Assembly: GCA_001970955.1 (NCBI GenBank)
Contig: MPUH01000438.1
Location: 1-54,234, forward strand
Direction of reading: 5' to 3'
Source of the DNA: Stentor coeruleus
Taxonomy: Eukaryota; Ciliophora; Heterotrichea; Heterotrichida; Stentoridae
Length of the DNA: 54,234 bases
Positions within the stretch are counted from its first letter, which is position 1; every line of letters begins with the position of its first letter. The translations under genes and the position numbers were made by a program. Shown here piece by piece: positions 39,171 to 50,253 of the stretch. The notes under the pieces were generated by a model, which saw nothing but the letters and a program-made list of their open reading frames with translations, had not been told where the DNA came from and did no database searches.

Positions 39171-41346
39171 ATGAGTAATCAAAAAAGAAATTGGAGCTCT
39201 ACTTCGCTACTTGATTTAAGTATGTATGCACGATTTCATAGAGATGATAATAAAGTCAGTAGTGAGAAAAATGATTTTTTCCCCAGGAGTTCTTCANGAT
39301 GATAATAAAGTCAGTAGTGAGAAAAATGATTTTTTCCCCAGGAGTTCTTCATTTGAACATAAAGACCCTGAGCAGAAATATATTTTCAGTCCAGAAAGTT
39401 CATGGAAGATACTTTGGGATGCATGCGGTTTTTTTATAATCCTCTATCAAGCAATTTTCCTCCCTTTCTATATCGCCTTTAACATTGAAATCTCAACCAG
39501 TTCACTATTTTCGATAGACATCGGTATTATGATCTATTTTATTCTCGACATACTTCTAAACTTTAACACATCATATTATTTAGATGGTGATCTAATCAAC
39601 ATTCGCAGAAACATAATCAAAAATTACTTAAAGTTTTGGTTCTGGATAGATTTGATATCAGTATTCCCATATGATGTTCTTTATAATGAACTTAATGTTC
39701 AGTCATATACAATAAGCTCAGCTCCACAATTACTAAGAATCATAAAATTTTATAGATTACTACGATTAATTCGACTTGCTAAAATGAAAAAAGTATTAGT
39801 TCAATTAGAAGAATATATTAATAGTGAAGCTCTTATAAATTTTTTTATTATTTCCAAGCTTATTATTTATGCTTTTTTTATAACACATTGGATAGCTTGT
39901 TTATGGTATTATATATCAGTAATTGAATCAGAATTTCATCCTTATACGTGGCTAACTGTAGCATATTTTGAAACAGGAAGTACAGCAGAATTATATGTAA
40001 CCTCACTTTATTGGGCTTTTACAACAATGGCCACAGTAGGTTATGGAGACATCATCCCAATAACCCAAAACGAAATAATTTTCTCTCTTATCGCCTTATT
40101 AATTTCCTGTGGAATGTTCGCTTACACAGTTGGGAGTATCGGAGTTTTAGTATCAAAATACACTGAAGACGAGCGTGACTATAGAGAAAAGTGTGTTTCT
40201 ATAAACGCTTATATGAAACATAAAAAAATCCCTCTTGATTTACGTTTCCGAACACGTAGGTATCTTGAATATATATGGGATCAATATAAACTTAAAACTA
40301 TAGGAGAAGCTGAAATTATCGAATTACTTTCAGAATCATTACGTGAAGAAGTATTTGTTTATACACGTGGGGCAGTTTTAGAATCTTGTAATATTTTACA
40401 CAAATTTCCTAACCACTTTTTATTACAACTTAGCAAAGTACTTGAAGTACATNGAGAAGCTGAAATTATCGAATTACTTTCAGAATCATTACGTGAAGAA
40501 GTATTTGTTTATACACGAGGGGCAGTTTTAGAATCTTGTAATATTTTACACAAATTTCCTAACCACTTTTTATTACAACTTAGCAAAGTACTTGAAGTAC
40601 ATACTTTTGCTCCATCTGATATTATTTTTGAAGAAGGAGAAAAAAGTGTGAGTATGTATTTCATAAGAACAGGAGAAGTAGAATTGTTTCAGGGTAGTAC
40701 TGGAACTTTACTAAAAGTGCTGAAAAATGGTAAGTATTGTGGAGAAATCGCTTTGTTTTGTGGAACCCCAAGAGTCTGTTCTGGACGGAGTACTGACTTT
40801 TTAGAATGTCTTATTTTAGACAAAAAGTCTATAGATTTGCTTCTCAGCAAAAATCCAGACGCAATGCGGTTTTTCGAACTAACAAAAAACCAGTGTAAAA
40901 ATGGTGATTTAACAGCTTTAGATGTCCGATGCTATCTTTGTACAGAACTCGGCCATGTGGCTACTCGATGTACTAAATTTCATTTAAACGTTAATAATGA
41001 GCATTTAAAAAACAAATGGGTTAAGTCTAGAACACAAATGACTAGGCTTATAAACCCTTATGATGAACCAAAAACTTTAGTTATTAAAAAGAGAAAAGCA
41101 GATTTAAAGAAATATAATAGTTCAAATATTATTGGAACTGAATATGGGAATAGAACACTTAGATGTAGTCAAGATTTAGTCAATAAAATTACAAATTTTT
41201 ATGATGTTAGTGATTCGACAATGCTTTTTGATAATTCAGAAAATGTAAAAGTTATGCAGAGTTCGTTTAGGAAAAGAGCTAGAAGTAGTTCAAGATTGTC
41301 TGATGATAGTCCTGAACTGTATCCGGTTTTTAATTCGAAAAGCTAA
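39171..41346 (+). CDS. cyclic-nucleotide-type voltage-gated K+ channel with zinc knuckle (split by two assembly duplications)
   Basis: The true protein should be 656 aa, starting at ATG 39171 (MSNQKRNWSS). Two duplicated junctions, around N 39297 (55 nt, frameshifting) and N 40453 (150 nt, in frame), inflate it. After removing 205 nt the length is an exact multiple of three. Parts in order: six TM segments (S4-like FYRLLRLIRLAKMKKVLVQLE), a pore with TTMATVGYGDIIP (K+ filter GYG), a C-linker, and a cyclic-nucleotide-binding fold (FEEGEKSVSMYFIRTGEVEL; NGKYCGEIALF). Then CYLCTELGHVATRC, a C-x2-C-x4-H-x4-C zinc knuckle, and a basic Ser-rich tail. Such EAG/CNG-like channels set ciliary and membrane excitability in ciliates. 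Confidence 0.93.
39243..39351. repeat. 54-bp direct duplication around N 39297 inside the channel gene
   Basis: Bases 39243-39296 equal 39298-39351. Copy plus N adds 55 nt and breaks the reading frame near residue 42 of the channel; deleting one copy restores it. Strong evidence of an assembly artefact. Confidence 0.95.
40304..40602. repeat. 149-bp direct duplication around N 40453 inside the channel gene
   Basis: Bases 40304-40452 recur at 40454-40602 with one difference (ACACGTGG versus ACACGAGG). Together with the N it adds 150 nt, keeping the frame, so it falsely looks like a duplicated C-linker. Confidence 0.93.
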
Positions 41347-41814
41347 TTGTTTTTTATTTAATATGCAAGTGGATTTTAGAAAGTTAGTAGAATAACATTG
41401 GGTTTAGTTAAGTTTTAGTGATAAGCAGTAATTAGGTTAGGATTGATTAGTGTGATGCTTGGTTTTAGTATGAAAAGATGTTTGATTTCCTTTACAATAA
41501 TTATTCCTGTCCTAAAAAATGCAACAATAACTTCTCATAGCAAATCTTAAAATAAAACTAAAAAATACACAAATCCAAAACTATATTCTACCAAATACTT
41601 ATTTATCAAGTCCCTTCACATATCTTCATTTTTTAAAATCCACTTCTATTCACCAATCAATGCTAAATAGCCCCCCAACGCTTTATTTTACCTTCAAAGC
41701 TTATATCTCGGCTAAAATCCTACATAAAATGATTGAAAAAACCTAAAAATCTTAAATCTCAACTACTATTAAACAAAAATTTATATACTTTTTTTCAAAA
41801 AAGGGGGGCCTATA
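41347..41814. other. intergenic region with skew reversal
   Basis: About 41347-41500 (3' flank of the channel) is G-rich and C-poor on the + strand. From about 41505 to 41790 (5' flank of the JmjC gene) it is C-rich and G-poor. GGGGGGCCTATA abuts the JmjC ATG. No gene seen. Confidence 0.6.
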
Positions 41815-44800
41815 ATGATTGATTTTATAGTGTTTACACAAAAGTACATAGAGCATTTATCCTGGCTCCACAAACCTATAGTCTCTGCTGAGTCTCTTGA
41901 AAAAATTTACACTCTCTACTCAGCAGTAGCAAAAAATGGAGGCTGGGTGCGAACGGTTGGTCTAAATAACTGGGAAGAACTATCTAAAAATCCTAATCCC
42001 AGAAAATTGTTTGAAAGCAATTATCTTGTGAGTTTTGAACGTTGGCTTACTGGAATCTGGGATTATTCCCCTGAAGAGACTTTAAGCATGGATTTTTCCC
42101 TGCTTCAAATTGTGCCGGTCTCGACAAATGTTAGAGATCATGAATGGGAAGAACTTCTTGCTGATGATTTGGCAATTGTACGTGATGTTTACAAAATGGG
42201 AATAAGTAAAGATCTGATATCCTTAGACTCTTTATCAAAGAACCATGGGGAAATGGAAATCTCGGTTATAACTCAAGAATCAGATACTTCAGGTTTTAAT
42301 GTAAAATCTGCAACTAAACAGATTATGTTATTAAAAGACTATATAAACCTAATGACTAAACCTTATAAAGATGAAAAATACATACGCTTTGCTGTGAATA
42401 TTGACTTTGGCAACTGGCAAGAAGAAATTGATGAGCTTAGGAAAAACCTTCCATCAAAAATACTATGGTGTAGTGAAGAAGATGCTTTATATCATTTAAG
42501 ACAACATATTTCAGGTATGACTTTACCTCAACTTTATGTTAAAATTAATGGATGTTGGACTGGTGGACATGAAGAAAACTTAAGATTTCCTGCTGCAAAT
42601 ATTAATCATGGGCCAAGTCCATGTGAATGGTGGGGTTTGGACCGAAGTCAATCTTTACAGCTTCGTGAGTGTATAAAAAATGATAAAGGTTTTGAAATTT
42701 ATAAAACTGAAAACTTATGGTGGCCTGATGAAATTTATTGTATTTCTAAAGGATTTAATGTTTTTCATGTATTACAACAACCTGGGGATTTAGTTATTGT
42801 TGGTCCAGGGACTATACATTGGGTGAAAAGTTGTGGGATTACAGCAAATAGTGCTTGGAACTTTGGACCTAAGTACTTCAATAATTTCAAAAATAGTTTT
42901 GAGAGGGAGTATATTAATAATGCTATATCATATAAAAGCATTGTTCCTATGCATGTATTATCATTAGACTTGCTTAATATGGAGCTTGGAAATCTTGATA
43001 TAAACCTTATAGAATTACTTAAAGATCAGGTTAGTTCTAAGTCATTAGATGAAGAAAATGAATATAATGATAGTAAAATGCCTGAAGCTGAGATTAATAA
43101 TTCAGATAATGTTATTAATTGTGAGATTTGTTATAAAGAACTTTTTAGGTTTTATTATAAATGCAAAAGCTGTGTTAATAGAAGGTATAATGGTAAAGCG
43201 AGTAAATGTTTTTTTTGCTATGATTGTGCTAAGAAAACACATAAATTGAAATGTAAAGGGAAAATTATCCCAGTTCAGAAATTTACAAAGGAAGATTTGC
43301 AGAAACTTTTAGAGAAAATAAAACTTAGGCTTGAAGGTATTCAGTGTGTTGGGGATATTGAAGAACTTAAGTTTCCTTATGACAAAAATGTGGAGGAAGA
43401 AGTTTATGTGAGTAAATTTAATGGAGTTAAAGATAAGTTAGTTGATGAGGAGATAATGAAAAATCCGATGACAATTGTAGAAAATGAGGTGATAATTGTG
43501 GAAAATGAGGAAGTAAATGTGAAAATTGAAGGAATAAATGTGAAAAATAATGGAATAACTGTGGAAAATAAAGAAATTAATATGGAGAATCATATGGATA
43601 TGGATGAAAATTTAAAGGATTTTAATAATAAAAACTGTAAAGAGGAGAGAAATAATAGTGAAAATAATGAAAGTTTTATTGAGGAAACTGAAGAAGAAAA
43701 GCTTAGGAAGATAATTGTAAAAATAAAAATTGAAGAGGGTGAAGAAAAAGTAATGAAAATTGAAGATAATATTGATGAAGAACTTAAAATCGTTGAACAG
43801 GATTTTAATGGGTTTAAGAAAAATAAAATAGCAAAAAGGGAACTGGAAAAAAAGGAAAGAGAAAAACTGAAGAAGGAAGAGCAGGAGAGGAAAAAATTAA
43901 ATAAAGAAAAGCAGGAGAGGGAAAAAGAAGAAAGAAAAAAACAAAGAGAAGAAAAGAAGGAGATTGAAAAAGAAAAAAAAGAGAAAAAGAAAAAAGAATG
44001 TCAAGTGCTTGTAAAACAAGAAATTGAAGAAGACAAAGGGCAAAAAAATGAAAAAAATTATAAAGCTGAAGAAAATACAAAGGCGAAAATTGAAAGCATA
44101 GATCATGAAAAACATGAAAATAACATCATCCAAGAAGAAAACCTAAATCTAAACCAACAAAACAGCAAAAACAAAAAGTTAAAAAAAACTAGCAAGCATG
44201 TCATCAGCAAATCCAAAAAATTCCAAAATGCAGCTATCAATAAAAAACTTCCTCTTTCCTTTGCTAAAGATAAAATCATGTCAATTGTAAAAGAAAAATG
44301 CTTTGATCAATTAAAAAATCTCCAAGAAATCCCAGAAACTCTTACTAAAACTGCCGAGCACCTTCAAATACAGTCTAAAGAAAATCTTATAGACGAGCAT
44401 AAAAATCCTAAAACAATTTCTGAAGAAGACTTCAACAATTACACATGCCTTCAAGGCAATAAAAATGTTCCATCTAATAATGATAGGGCTACAAAAATGT
44501 ATAGAGAAATCGCAGTTCAAACATCTAAAGAGCTAGAAAAATGCTACTATTGCAAAGAAAAGCTGAAAATTCAAGATTATTCTTTAGAAAATGTAAAAGT
44601 TGAGCCTGATATTCCTAGTGAGCCCACATCCTTAGTATTTGAATGNAGAGCTAGAAAAATGCTACTATTGCAAAGAAAAGCTGAAAATTCAAGATTATTC
44701 TTTAGAAAATATAAAAGTTGAGCCTGATATTCCTAGTGAGCCCACATCCTTAGTATTTGAATGCAAAAACCTTCCTATAAAAAGAAAAAGGTCAGCAGTT

Positions 44801-44860
44801 CAATACACCCCTGTTATTGAGTTTATACCTTTAAAGCACATGAAAATTGAAAATTCGTAG
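41815..44860 (+). CDS. JmjC histone demethylase, KDM6/UTX-like, with zinc module (frame broken by one assembly duplication)
   Basis: Expected protein 975 aa once the 118-nt duplication around N 44646 is collapsed; the true end is IPLKHMKIENS at 44860. The JmjC domain is at about 215-385. Iron ligands H252 and E254 in TGGHEENLRFP and H335 in GPGTIHWVKS are all present, with GPSPCEWWGLD, PGDLVIVGPG and NSAWNFGP typical of KDM6. A GATA-like zinc module follows (INCEICYKELFRFYYKC ... CFFCYDCAKKTH, about 435-480), as in UTX/JMJD3. By family, it would demethylate H3K27. The C-terminal 450 residues are low complexity: VENEVI/VENKEIN repeats, then a Lys/Glu coil (about 665-760), then a basic Ser tail. 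No TPR repeats precede JmjC, unlike animal UTX. Confidence 0.9.
44529..44763. repeat. 117-bp direct duplication around N 44646 inside the JmjC gene
   Basis: Bases 44529-44645 recur at 44647-44763 with one difference (AATGTAAAAG versus AATATAAAAG). The 118-nt excess breaks the frame; collapsing it joins ...SLVFEC to KNLPIKRKRS and the true stop. Confidence 0.95.
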
Positions 44861-45130
44861 AATAGAAAATTAAAGGATTTTTAGAAACGAATTATTAGCT
44901 GTATTATATAAGAATTATCGTAATACAACATTTATAATTAAGATATTTGATAAAAGTTATATGATTATTTAAAGTAGAAATTTTTATTTATATAATTATG
45001 ATTTCATATAAAATATATGCCTTGATTATAAAGAATTTTTGATGTTTAGTTTTTAATGATATTGGATTTTATTGTTTTGATATTGATGATATTTTGTGTA
45101 AGTGTATTTTATTTGTGTGATGTATTAATA

Positions 45131-46432
45131 ATGAAATTTTCTTCAGCTCCAGCATATACAATAAAAGGGAAACCCACACCAGAGACTATAACTTTAGAAA
45201 AACTTACACCAGGTCCTGGAACTTATAATATCAGATCTGAAGATATACAAGTTAGTTCTTCAGTAATTTTTACTGATTCTAAACGCCAAGAACTTTTTAA
45301 GGTCAAAAATGTTCCTGGACCAGGTCATTACAATCTCAATAGTTCCCTTTTCGGAAGTAAATCAACATCGCAATTAAAACCGCAAACCTACCAAGAAAAA
45401 CCTGAAAAACTTCAAATAATTCAACCTGGGCCAGGTTTATACAATCCTAACCCAATCAGATCTGTATATTCATACTCATTTGGTAACAAAACCTACTCAT
45501 TAGATAAAATCGATAAGAATTCTTTAGGCCCAGGTTCTTATTCATCAAGAGAGGAGCTTGGTATTAATCCAAAATTAGCAACATTCAGTAAAAGTAAACG
45601 TTTTAAAGAGCCAAAATTTCAAGTTCCAGGTCCAGGAGCTTATGATAAAGCAGAACAAAAAGAGCCAGTGACTAAATTTGGTATGTCTGCAAGGGATACT
45701 TTTAAATTAGGAGTTTCTCCAGGCCCTGGGGAATATGAAATATCACGTGATCTTGGAGGTGTTCAGATGAGTTTTAAAACCAGAAAACCTTTAATAAAAC
45801 CTGATGATATCCCTGGACCTGGGACTTATAATATTAAAGAAATCAAAGAATCACTTGGGTATAAACTAGGCACATCAGGAAGGTCAAAAGTTGAACTACC
45901 TGTTGATACACCAGGACCAGGAGAATATGAAGCTGTCATATCAAAAAATACTGTGGGGAAAAGCTTTGGTAAAGGAGAAAGACAGAATATATTTGCAGAT
46001 AGCTTTACTCCAGGTCCAGGCGCCTACGATCCAAAGCAAGCAAAAATCGGTGAAGGTCAAAAGGTTGCAATACAAGACAGAAACATAAAGCATCATATAA
46101 ATGAAAATCCAGGTCCAGCATATTACAACCCAAAACCTGAGCAGATTCTAACAAGCCATACTTCATTAAAATTCACAAAAAGTCCTCGATGGGAAAAATC
46201 AGGCCTACCTTCCTTTATGGGCCGTAATACTAATCCAGGTCCTGGAGCCTATGAAAACTCAGAAGTTTCTAAAAATCCAAATGGGTGGACTTTTACCAAA
46301 GACTTAAAATATAAAACCATTGAAGATGATGAGCCAGGGCCTGGACATTATAATATCCCATCTACAATCCCTGATGTGGCAAAATATTTAGTCCCAGAAA
46401 AAAGCACAGACAAGTTTATAATTCTCGAATAA
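45131..46432 (+). CDS. sperm-tail PG-rich repeat (SHIPPO/ODF3-like) protein
   Basis: 433 aa from ATG 45131 (MKFSSAPAYTIKGKP). An earlier in-frame ATG at 45056 would add 25 hydrophobic residues unlike the family, so I reject it. About twelve PGPGxY repeats run through the protein: TPGPGTYNI, VPGPGHYNL, QPGPGLYNP, LGPGSYS, VPGPGAYDK, SPGPGEYEI, IPGPGTYNI, TPGPGEYEA, TPGPGAYDP, NPGPAYYNP, NPGPGAYEN and EPGPGHYNI, often with a SFG/FG partner between. Family members bind inside or along ciliary doublet or cortical microtubules. Confidence 0.93.
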   Translation: MKFSSAPAYTIKGKPTPETITLEKLTPGPGTYNIRSEDIQVSSSVIFTDSKRQELFKVKNVPGPGHYNLNSSLFGSKSTSQLKPQTYQEKPEKLQIIQPGPGLYNPNPIRSVYSYSFGNKTYSLDKIDKNSLGPGSYSSREELGINPKLATFSKSKRFKEPKFQVPGPGAYDKAEQKEPVTKFGMSARDTFKLGVSPGPGEYEISRDLGGVQMSFKTRKPLIKPDDIPGPGTYNIKEIKESLGYKLGTSGRSKVELPVDTPGPGEYEAVISKNTVGKSFGKGERQNIFADSFTPGPGAYDPKQAKIGEGQKVAIQDRNIKHHINENPGPAYYNPKPEQILTSHTSLKFTKSPRWEKSGLPSFMGRNTNPGPGAYENSEVSKNPNGWTFTKDLKYKTIEDDEPGPGHYNIPSTIPDVAKYLVPEKSTDKFIILE

Positions 46433-46847
46433 TTATTTAAATAGTCAAATTTGGATATACACACTTTTCATACCTTTTATCACTATTTTTATTCAAAAGG
46501 GGTATTTTTCATAAAATATTGAAGACTAAGTTTGAACTTGATACTTACTTCATTAATACTAATGATTTTATATGCAATTATAGTCTACATGTTTTCAGTT
46601 TTTAAAAGTATTTGATTAATATATATATTTTTTTAATAAATTGTCATTGTATTTACTAATAGTATTATATATTTACTTGTAATATAGTTTTTATCTTTGA
46701 TTTTAGACTCTATAAGGTTGTTGAAAGACTTCGACTCTTAGTTTTCTTTTTTTATCTATGATAGTATAATAAAATTACACTCATATTTAAAATAACTTGA
46801 TATTATATGAAAGCCTTTATTAATTATTAAAAACAACATAGGAAGCA
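46433..46847. other. intergenic, nothing seen
   Basis: Short AT-rich spacer between two plus-strand genes. No conserved frame or repeat. Confidence 0.5.
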
Positions 46848-49400
46848 ATGATTTCACACAAATATCAAAGTTTACAACTAGATGATTCAGTACTTATGAG
46901 TCTAGGGCTAATCCCAAGCCAGGGAAATTTTTCGACTATGGATTTAGAGAATTTCCTTAAAGAAGACAAGGAAAAAACGAATAGCTTTGTCCTGCCCCCA
47001 ATGCCTAAAACCATAACAAACTCACGAAATTTATATGAAACTCGAATAAAAAATAGAATAAGAGAAAGTTCATGTCTTTTAAGAAAAGGCCGTGAACAAA
47101 ATAGTATCATAACAAAAAGTATCATCCATGCGACTTTATGTGAGAACGTAAGATTATTAGAAGCTCATATTGATTGTTGTGGAAAAGATTATGAAAGAAT
47201 CAATTTAGTTAATATGCAAGATCAATACAGCAGAACTTCTCTTCATTATGCTGCAGCTTTAGGATTAGATGTAGCTGTATCTATGTTATTAGAAGTTGGT
47301 GCAAATCCATGTGCTAAAGATTTTAAAAATAGAACTCCAATGCATTATGTAGCTTTTTCTAATTGCCCTAAGATTGTAACTTTATTGCTTAGAGGGTATA
47401 AAAGTTATAAAAGTATACAGAAAAGTATGAGTAGTAATAAAAACACGCATACTGTTGCTAGGCTGTTTAAGTTTAAAGTTAATGGGGCGAATAATTGTGT
47501 AGGAAGTGTTTGGCGTAATGGGATCCAGCAAGAACCAATAATCGAAATAGAGCCTTATAATTTCCATGAAGGTATACAATATTTGCTAGAATCCATGAAC
47601 AAAAGCGCTGGGACAACAACTTACGAGTCTAAAGAAGGGAAGTTTATAGATTTTAGTGACAATGAAGGACGTTCAGCTCTTCATTTAGCTGTTCTTAATG
47701 ATAAACCTTTAATTGTCACAGCTTTACTTGAAGCTGGAGCAAAAATCGCCCTTGAAGATGGTCAAGGTAAGCGTCCACTAGAACTCAGTAAATCTAAATA
47801 CATCTCATCACTTATTGTAACAAAACTAAAACAAAATCTCGCTTATAAAAAATCAAAAAACGCTGGGCTTTGTAAAGACACAATAGACAATCGTGATCTT
47901 AAAGCTTTAAGTCAAGATGACATCTGTAAATATACAAAAAAAGGCCAACAACAAAATTATTTAATGTAAAAACTACATAGGACTGCTGTTAAAACCCAAA
48001 ACATTGAAGCAGTAAAAATCCTTTTATCAAAAAACGCAAGTATAAGCCAAAGTAATGCTCAAGGATGGAATTCTCTAATGTTTGCTTTACAAAACAATAA
48101 TATTTCTATATTAAAAACTATGATCGAAGGTAGCGAAAATGAAGAAAACCGGTGGCAATATGGGATAAAAAGTTGGATTGAAGATTGTTGGAAGGCTCTT
48201 GAAGGGGTGACTAAAGAAGGATGGAATGTTTTACATATGTGTAGCGTATATAGTGAGACTTCAATAACAGAATATATATTAGAAGTCTTAAAAAGCCGCG
48301 AGATTATACAAAAGTCTTCAGATTGTCCTGAAATATTTTCTAAAACTCAAATAACTCCTGTAAAAAAAATGATGGAAAGTATGTGCAGAAAGCAAAATAC
48401 CCCATTTTTATTATCTGTAAAACATAACAGATTAGATTCAGTGCAAATACTTGTAAGTTGGGATTGTAATATTTATGTTCGGAATGGTAAATTGCAAAAT
48501 GCTTTACATATTGCAACAAGTAAAGGATATTCGAATTTTATTGAGTATTTAGTAAGATTAGATGCTGATAAAAATATTTTAAGGTCACAATTGGATATAC
48601 AACAAAGAAAACCTAAGGATTTAGATGTGTCAAATAAATTGGAACAGTATTTTTATCATATATGGGACTATGCGCGAAGTGGAGATTTTGAGAAAATTGA
48701 AGGACTAATTGAAGCTAAAGTTTATTCAGTTAATGAACAGACGGTTTTTAGTAAAATAACCCCTTTACATGCTGCAGTTGAAAGTAGACAATTACATATG
48801 ATAAGGACTTTAGTAAAATTAGGTGCTGATATTAAAGCTAAAAATATTACTGGGAAAACCCCTTTGGATATTGCTTGTGATATGATGGATAGCGAATATG
48901 AAAATACTGTTGTTAGATTACTTAATGGAGGTAAGAATCTGATTGAAAAAGACTTTTCTGCAAGGAAACTTAATAATCTTTATACGAAACTCATCAAACA
49001 GAAATTCTCAAATTATAATTCTGTAAAACATTTGCATAGAAGAAACCAAAATGCTTTGGTTGAAATTTTTGACCCTGAAATCGACACTCATTGGAATTTG
49101 ATAAGGAAAAAACTTATTGAAAAACAAGTTTCTATGGCGGATATGTTTGAAGCTATGGATAAATGTGGTAAAGGGTCGCTGAATTTTTCTGAGTTTCAGA
49201 GTTTGGTTGTTTCGCTTGATTTAGGGTTTAATACTGAAACTTGTTTGAAGATGTTTAAAAATGCTGATGAGAATAAGAATAATATGCTGGAGTATTCGGA
49301 AGCTCTGAAAAAAGTACATTCGATTGTTGTTAAAGCACAGAATTGTCTTAAGGATTCTTCGAGTGTCCCGAAATTGTTATTAAATAAAACTATTATTTAA
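46848..49400 (+). CDS. ankyrin-repeat protein with C-terminal EF-hands, one 15-nt intron
   Basis: 845 aa after splicing at 47966-47980. Ankyrin repeats occur in both exons: SRTSLHYAAALGLDVAVSML, RTPMHYVAFSNCPKIVTLLL, GRSALHLAVLNDKPLIVTAL, NALHIATSKGYSNFIEYLV and ITPLHAAVESRQLHMIRTLV followed by KLGADIKAKNITGKTPLDIA. The last 100 residues hold a pair of EF-hand-like loops, DKCGKGSLNFSE and DENKNNMLEYSE. Both keep Asp at position 1 and Glu at position 12 but have weak ligands between, so calcium binding is uncertain. Without the intron it would be read as two ankyrin genes. A calcium-tuned scaffold is the simplest inference. Confidence 0.9.
47966..47980 (+). other. 15-nt intron in the ankyrin/EF-hand gene
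   Basis: GTAAAAACTACATAG. Retention gives ATG TAA. Removal joins NYLM to TAVKTQNIEAVKILL, itself an ankyrin helix. A at position 10. Confidence 0.95.
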
Positions 49401-50253
49401 GGTTTTTTGTAGGGAGATAATGAAAAATATGTGGTTTTGTGGATAAGAGAATACTTTGGCATTGAATTTTAGAGTATTTTTGTATGTTAGAATAGATTAT
49501 TTTATTTTTTGTGGGAAAATATAAAAGTTGGGTGAAATGGTTGATTTTTAATAAGCTTTTTGGAAGGTGTAAAGGATTTGTAATAATTTTTTATAGTTTC
49601 TTAGATAGAATTTCCTAGATTTATTGTGCAATTTTGGGCATTTAAGTGGTAAATATGGTATAAACTCAGCATTAGACTTTTTCTTTGAAATCAACTAAAA
49701 ATCCCTTGAAAATTATCATAATCTTTCAAATCGCTTAAATATTAGTAATCACTACCTTAAGAATTTCCCTATTTATTTTAATCTTATTTACTCATCATGA
49801 TACACTGAATTTTCATACCTAAAAATAAAATTATCCATAAATCTTTCCACTATCACATATCAAAATACCTATACTCACTCCTCATCTCTATATGCAAAAC
49901 CTTTTATCCATAATCCTTTCTCATCCTCAGCATAAATTTTCCATACAATTATCATCATCCAAGTCAATTCCTAAACCAACTCATACTAATTCTAAATTCC
50001 CAATCATAAAATCCTAAATCTTAAATCCTTATTCTCATCCTTCTCCAATAACCCAAACATCAGGACTTATCATATAAAAATATATACCTAAATCAGACAA
50101 AGCTAATCTAAAAAAAAAATAGACAATTTCTATACAAAATATACGAAAGGAGTAAGTCGCCTTACTCCAGTCAATATATACCCTTTTCTGACCTTGTATT
50201 TCAAAGGAAATCCAAGAACGCCAAAGGGTTAAAATTATTATAAGCCATTTTTG
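49401..50253. other. convergent intergenic region with sharp GC-skew reversal
   Basis: Lies between the 3' ends of the ankyrin/EF-hand gene (+) and the TBCD gene (-). Bases 49401 to about 49670 are G-rich and C-poor on the + strand. From about 49680 to 50100 the strand is C-rich and almost G-free. No gene seen. Confidence 0.7.

Noticed and set aside
40304..40602. Genuine duplication of the C-linker in the channel
   Set aside because: The two copies are 148/149 identical and separated by one N, matching the eight other junction artefacts.
45056..45130. N-terminal hydrophobic extension of the PG-repeat protein
   Set aside because: The family is cytoplasmic, and the second ATG (45131) gives a typical start of the protein.
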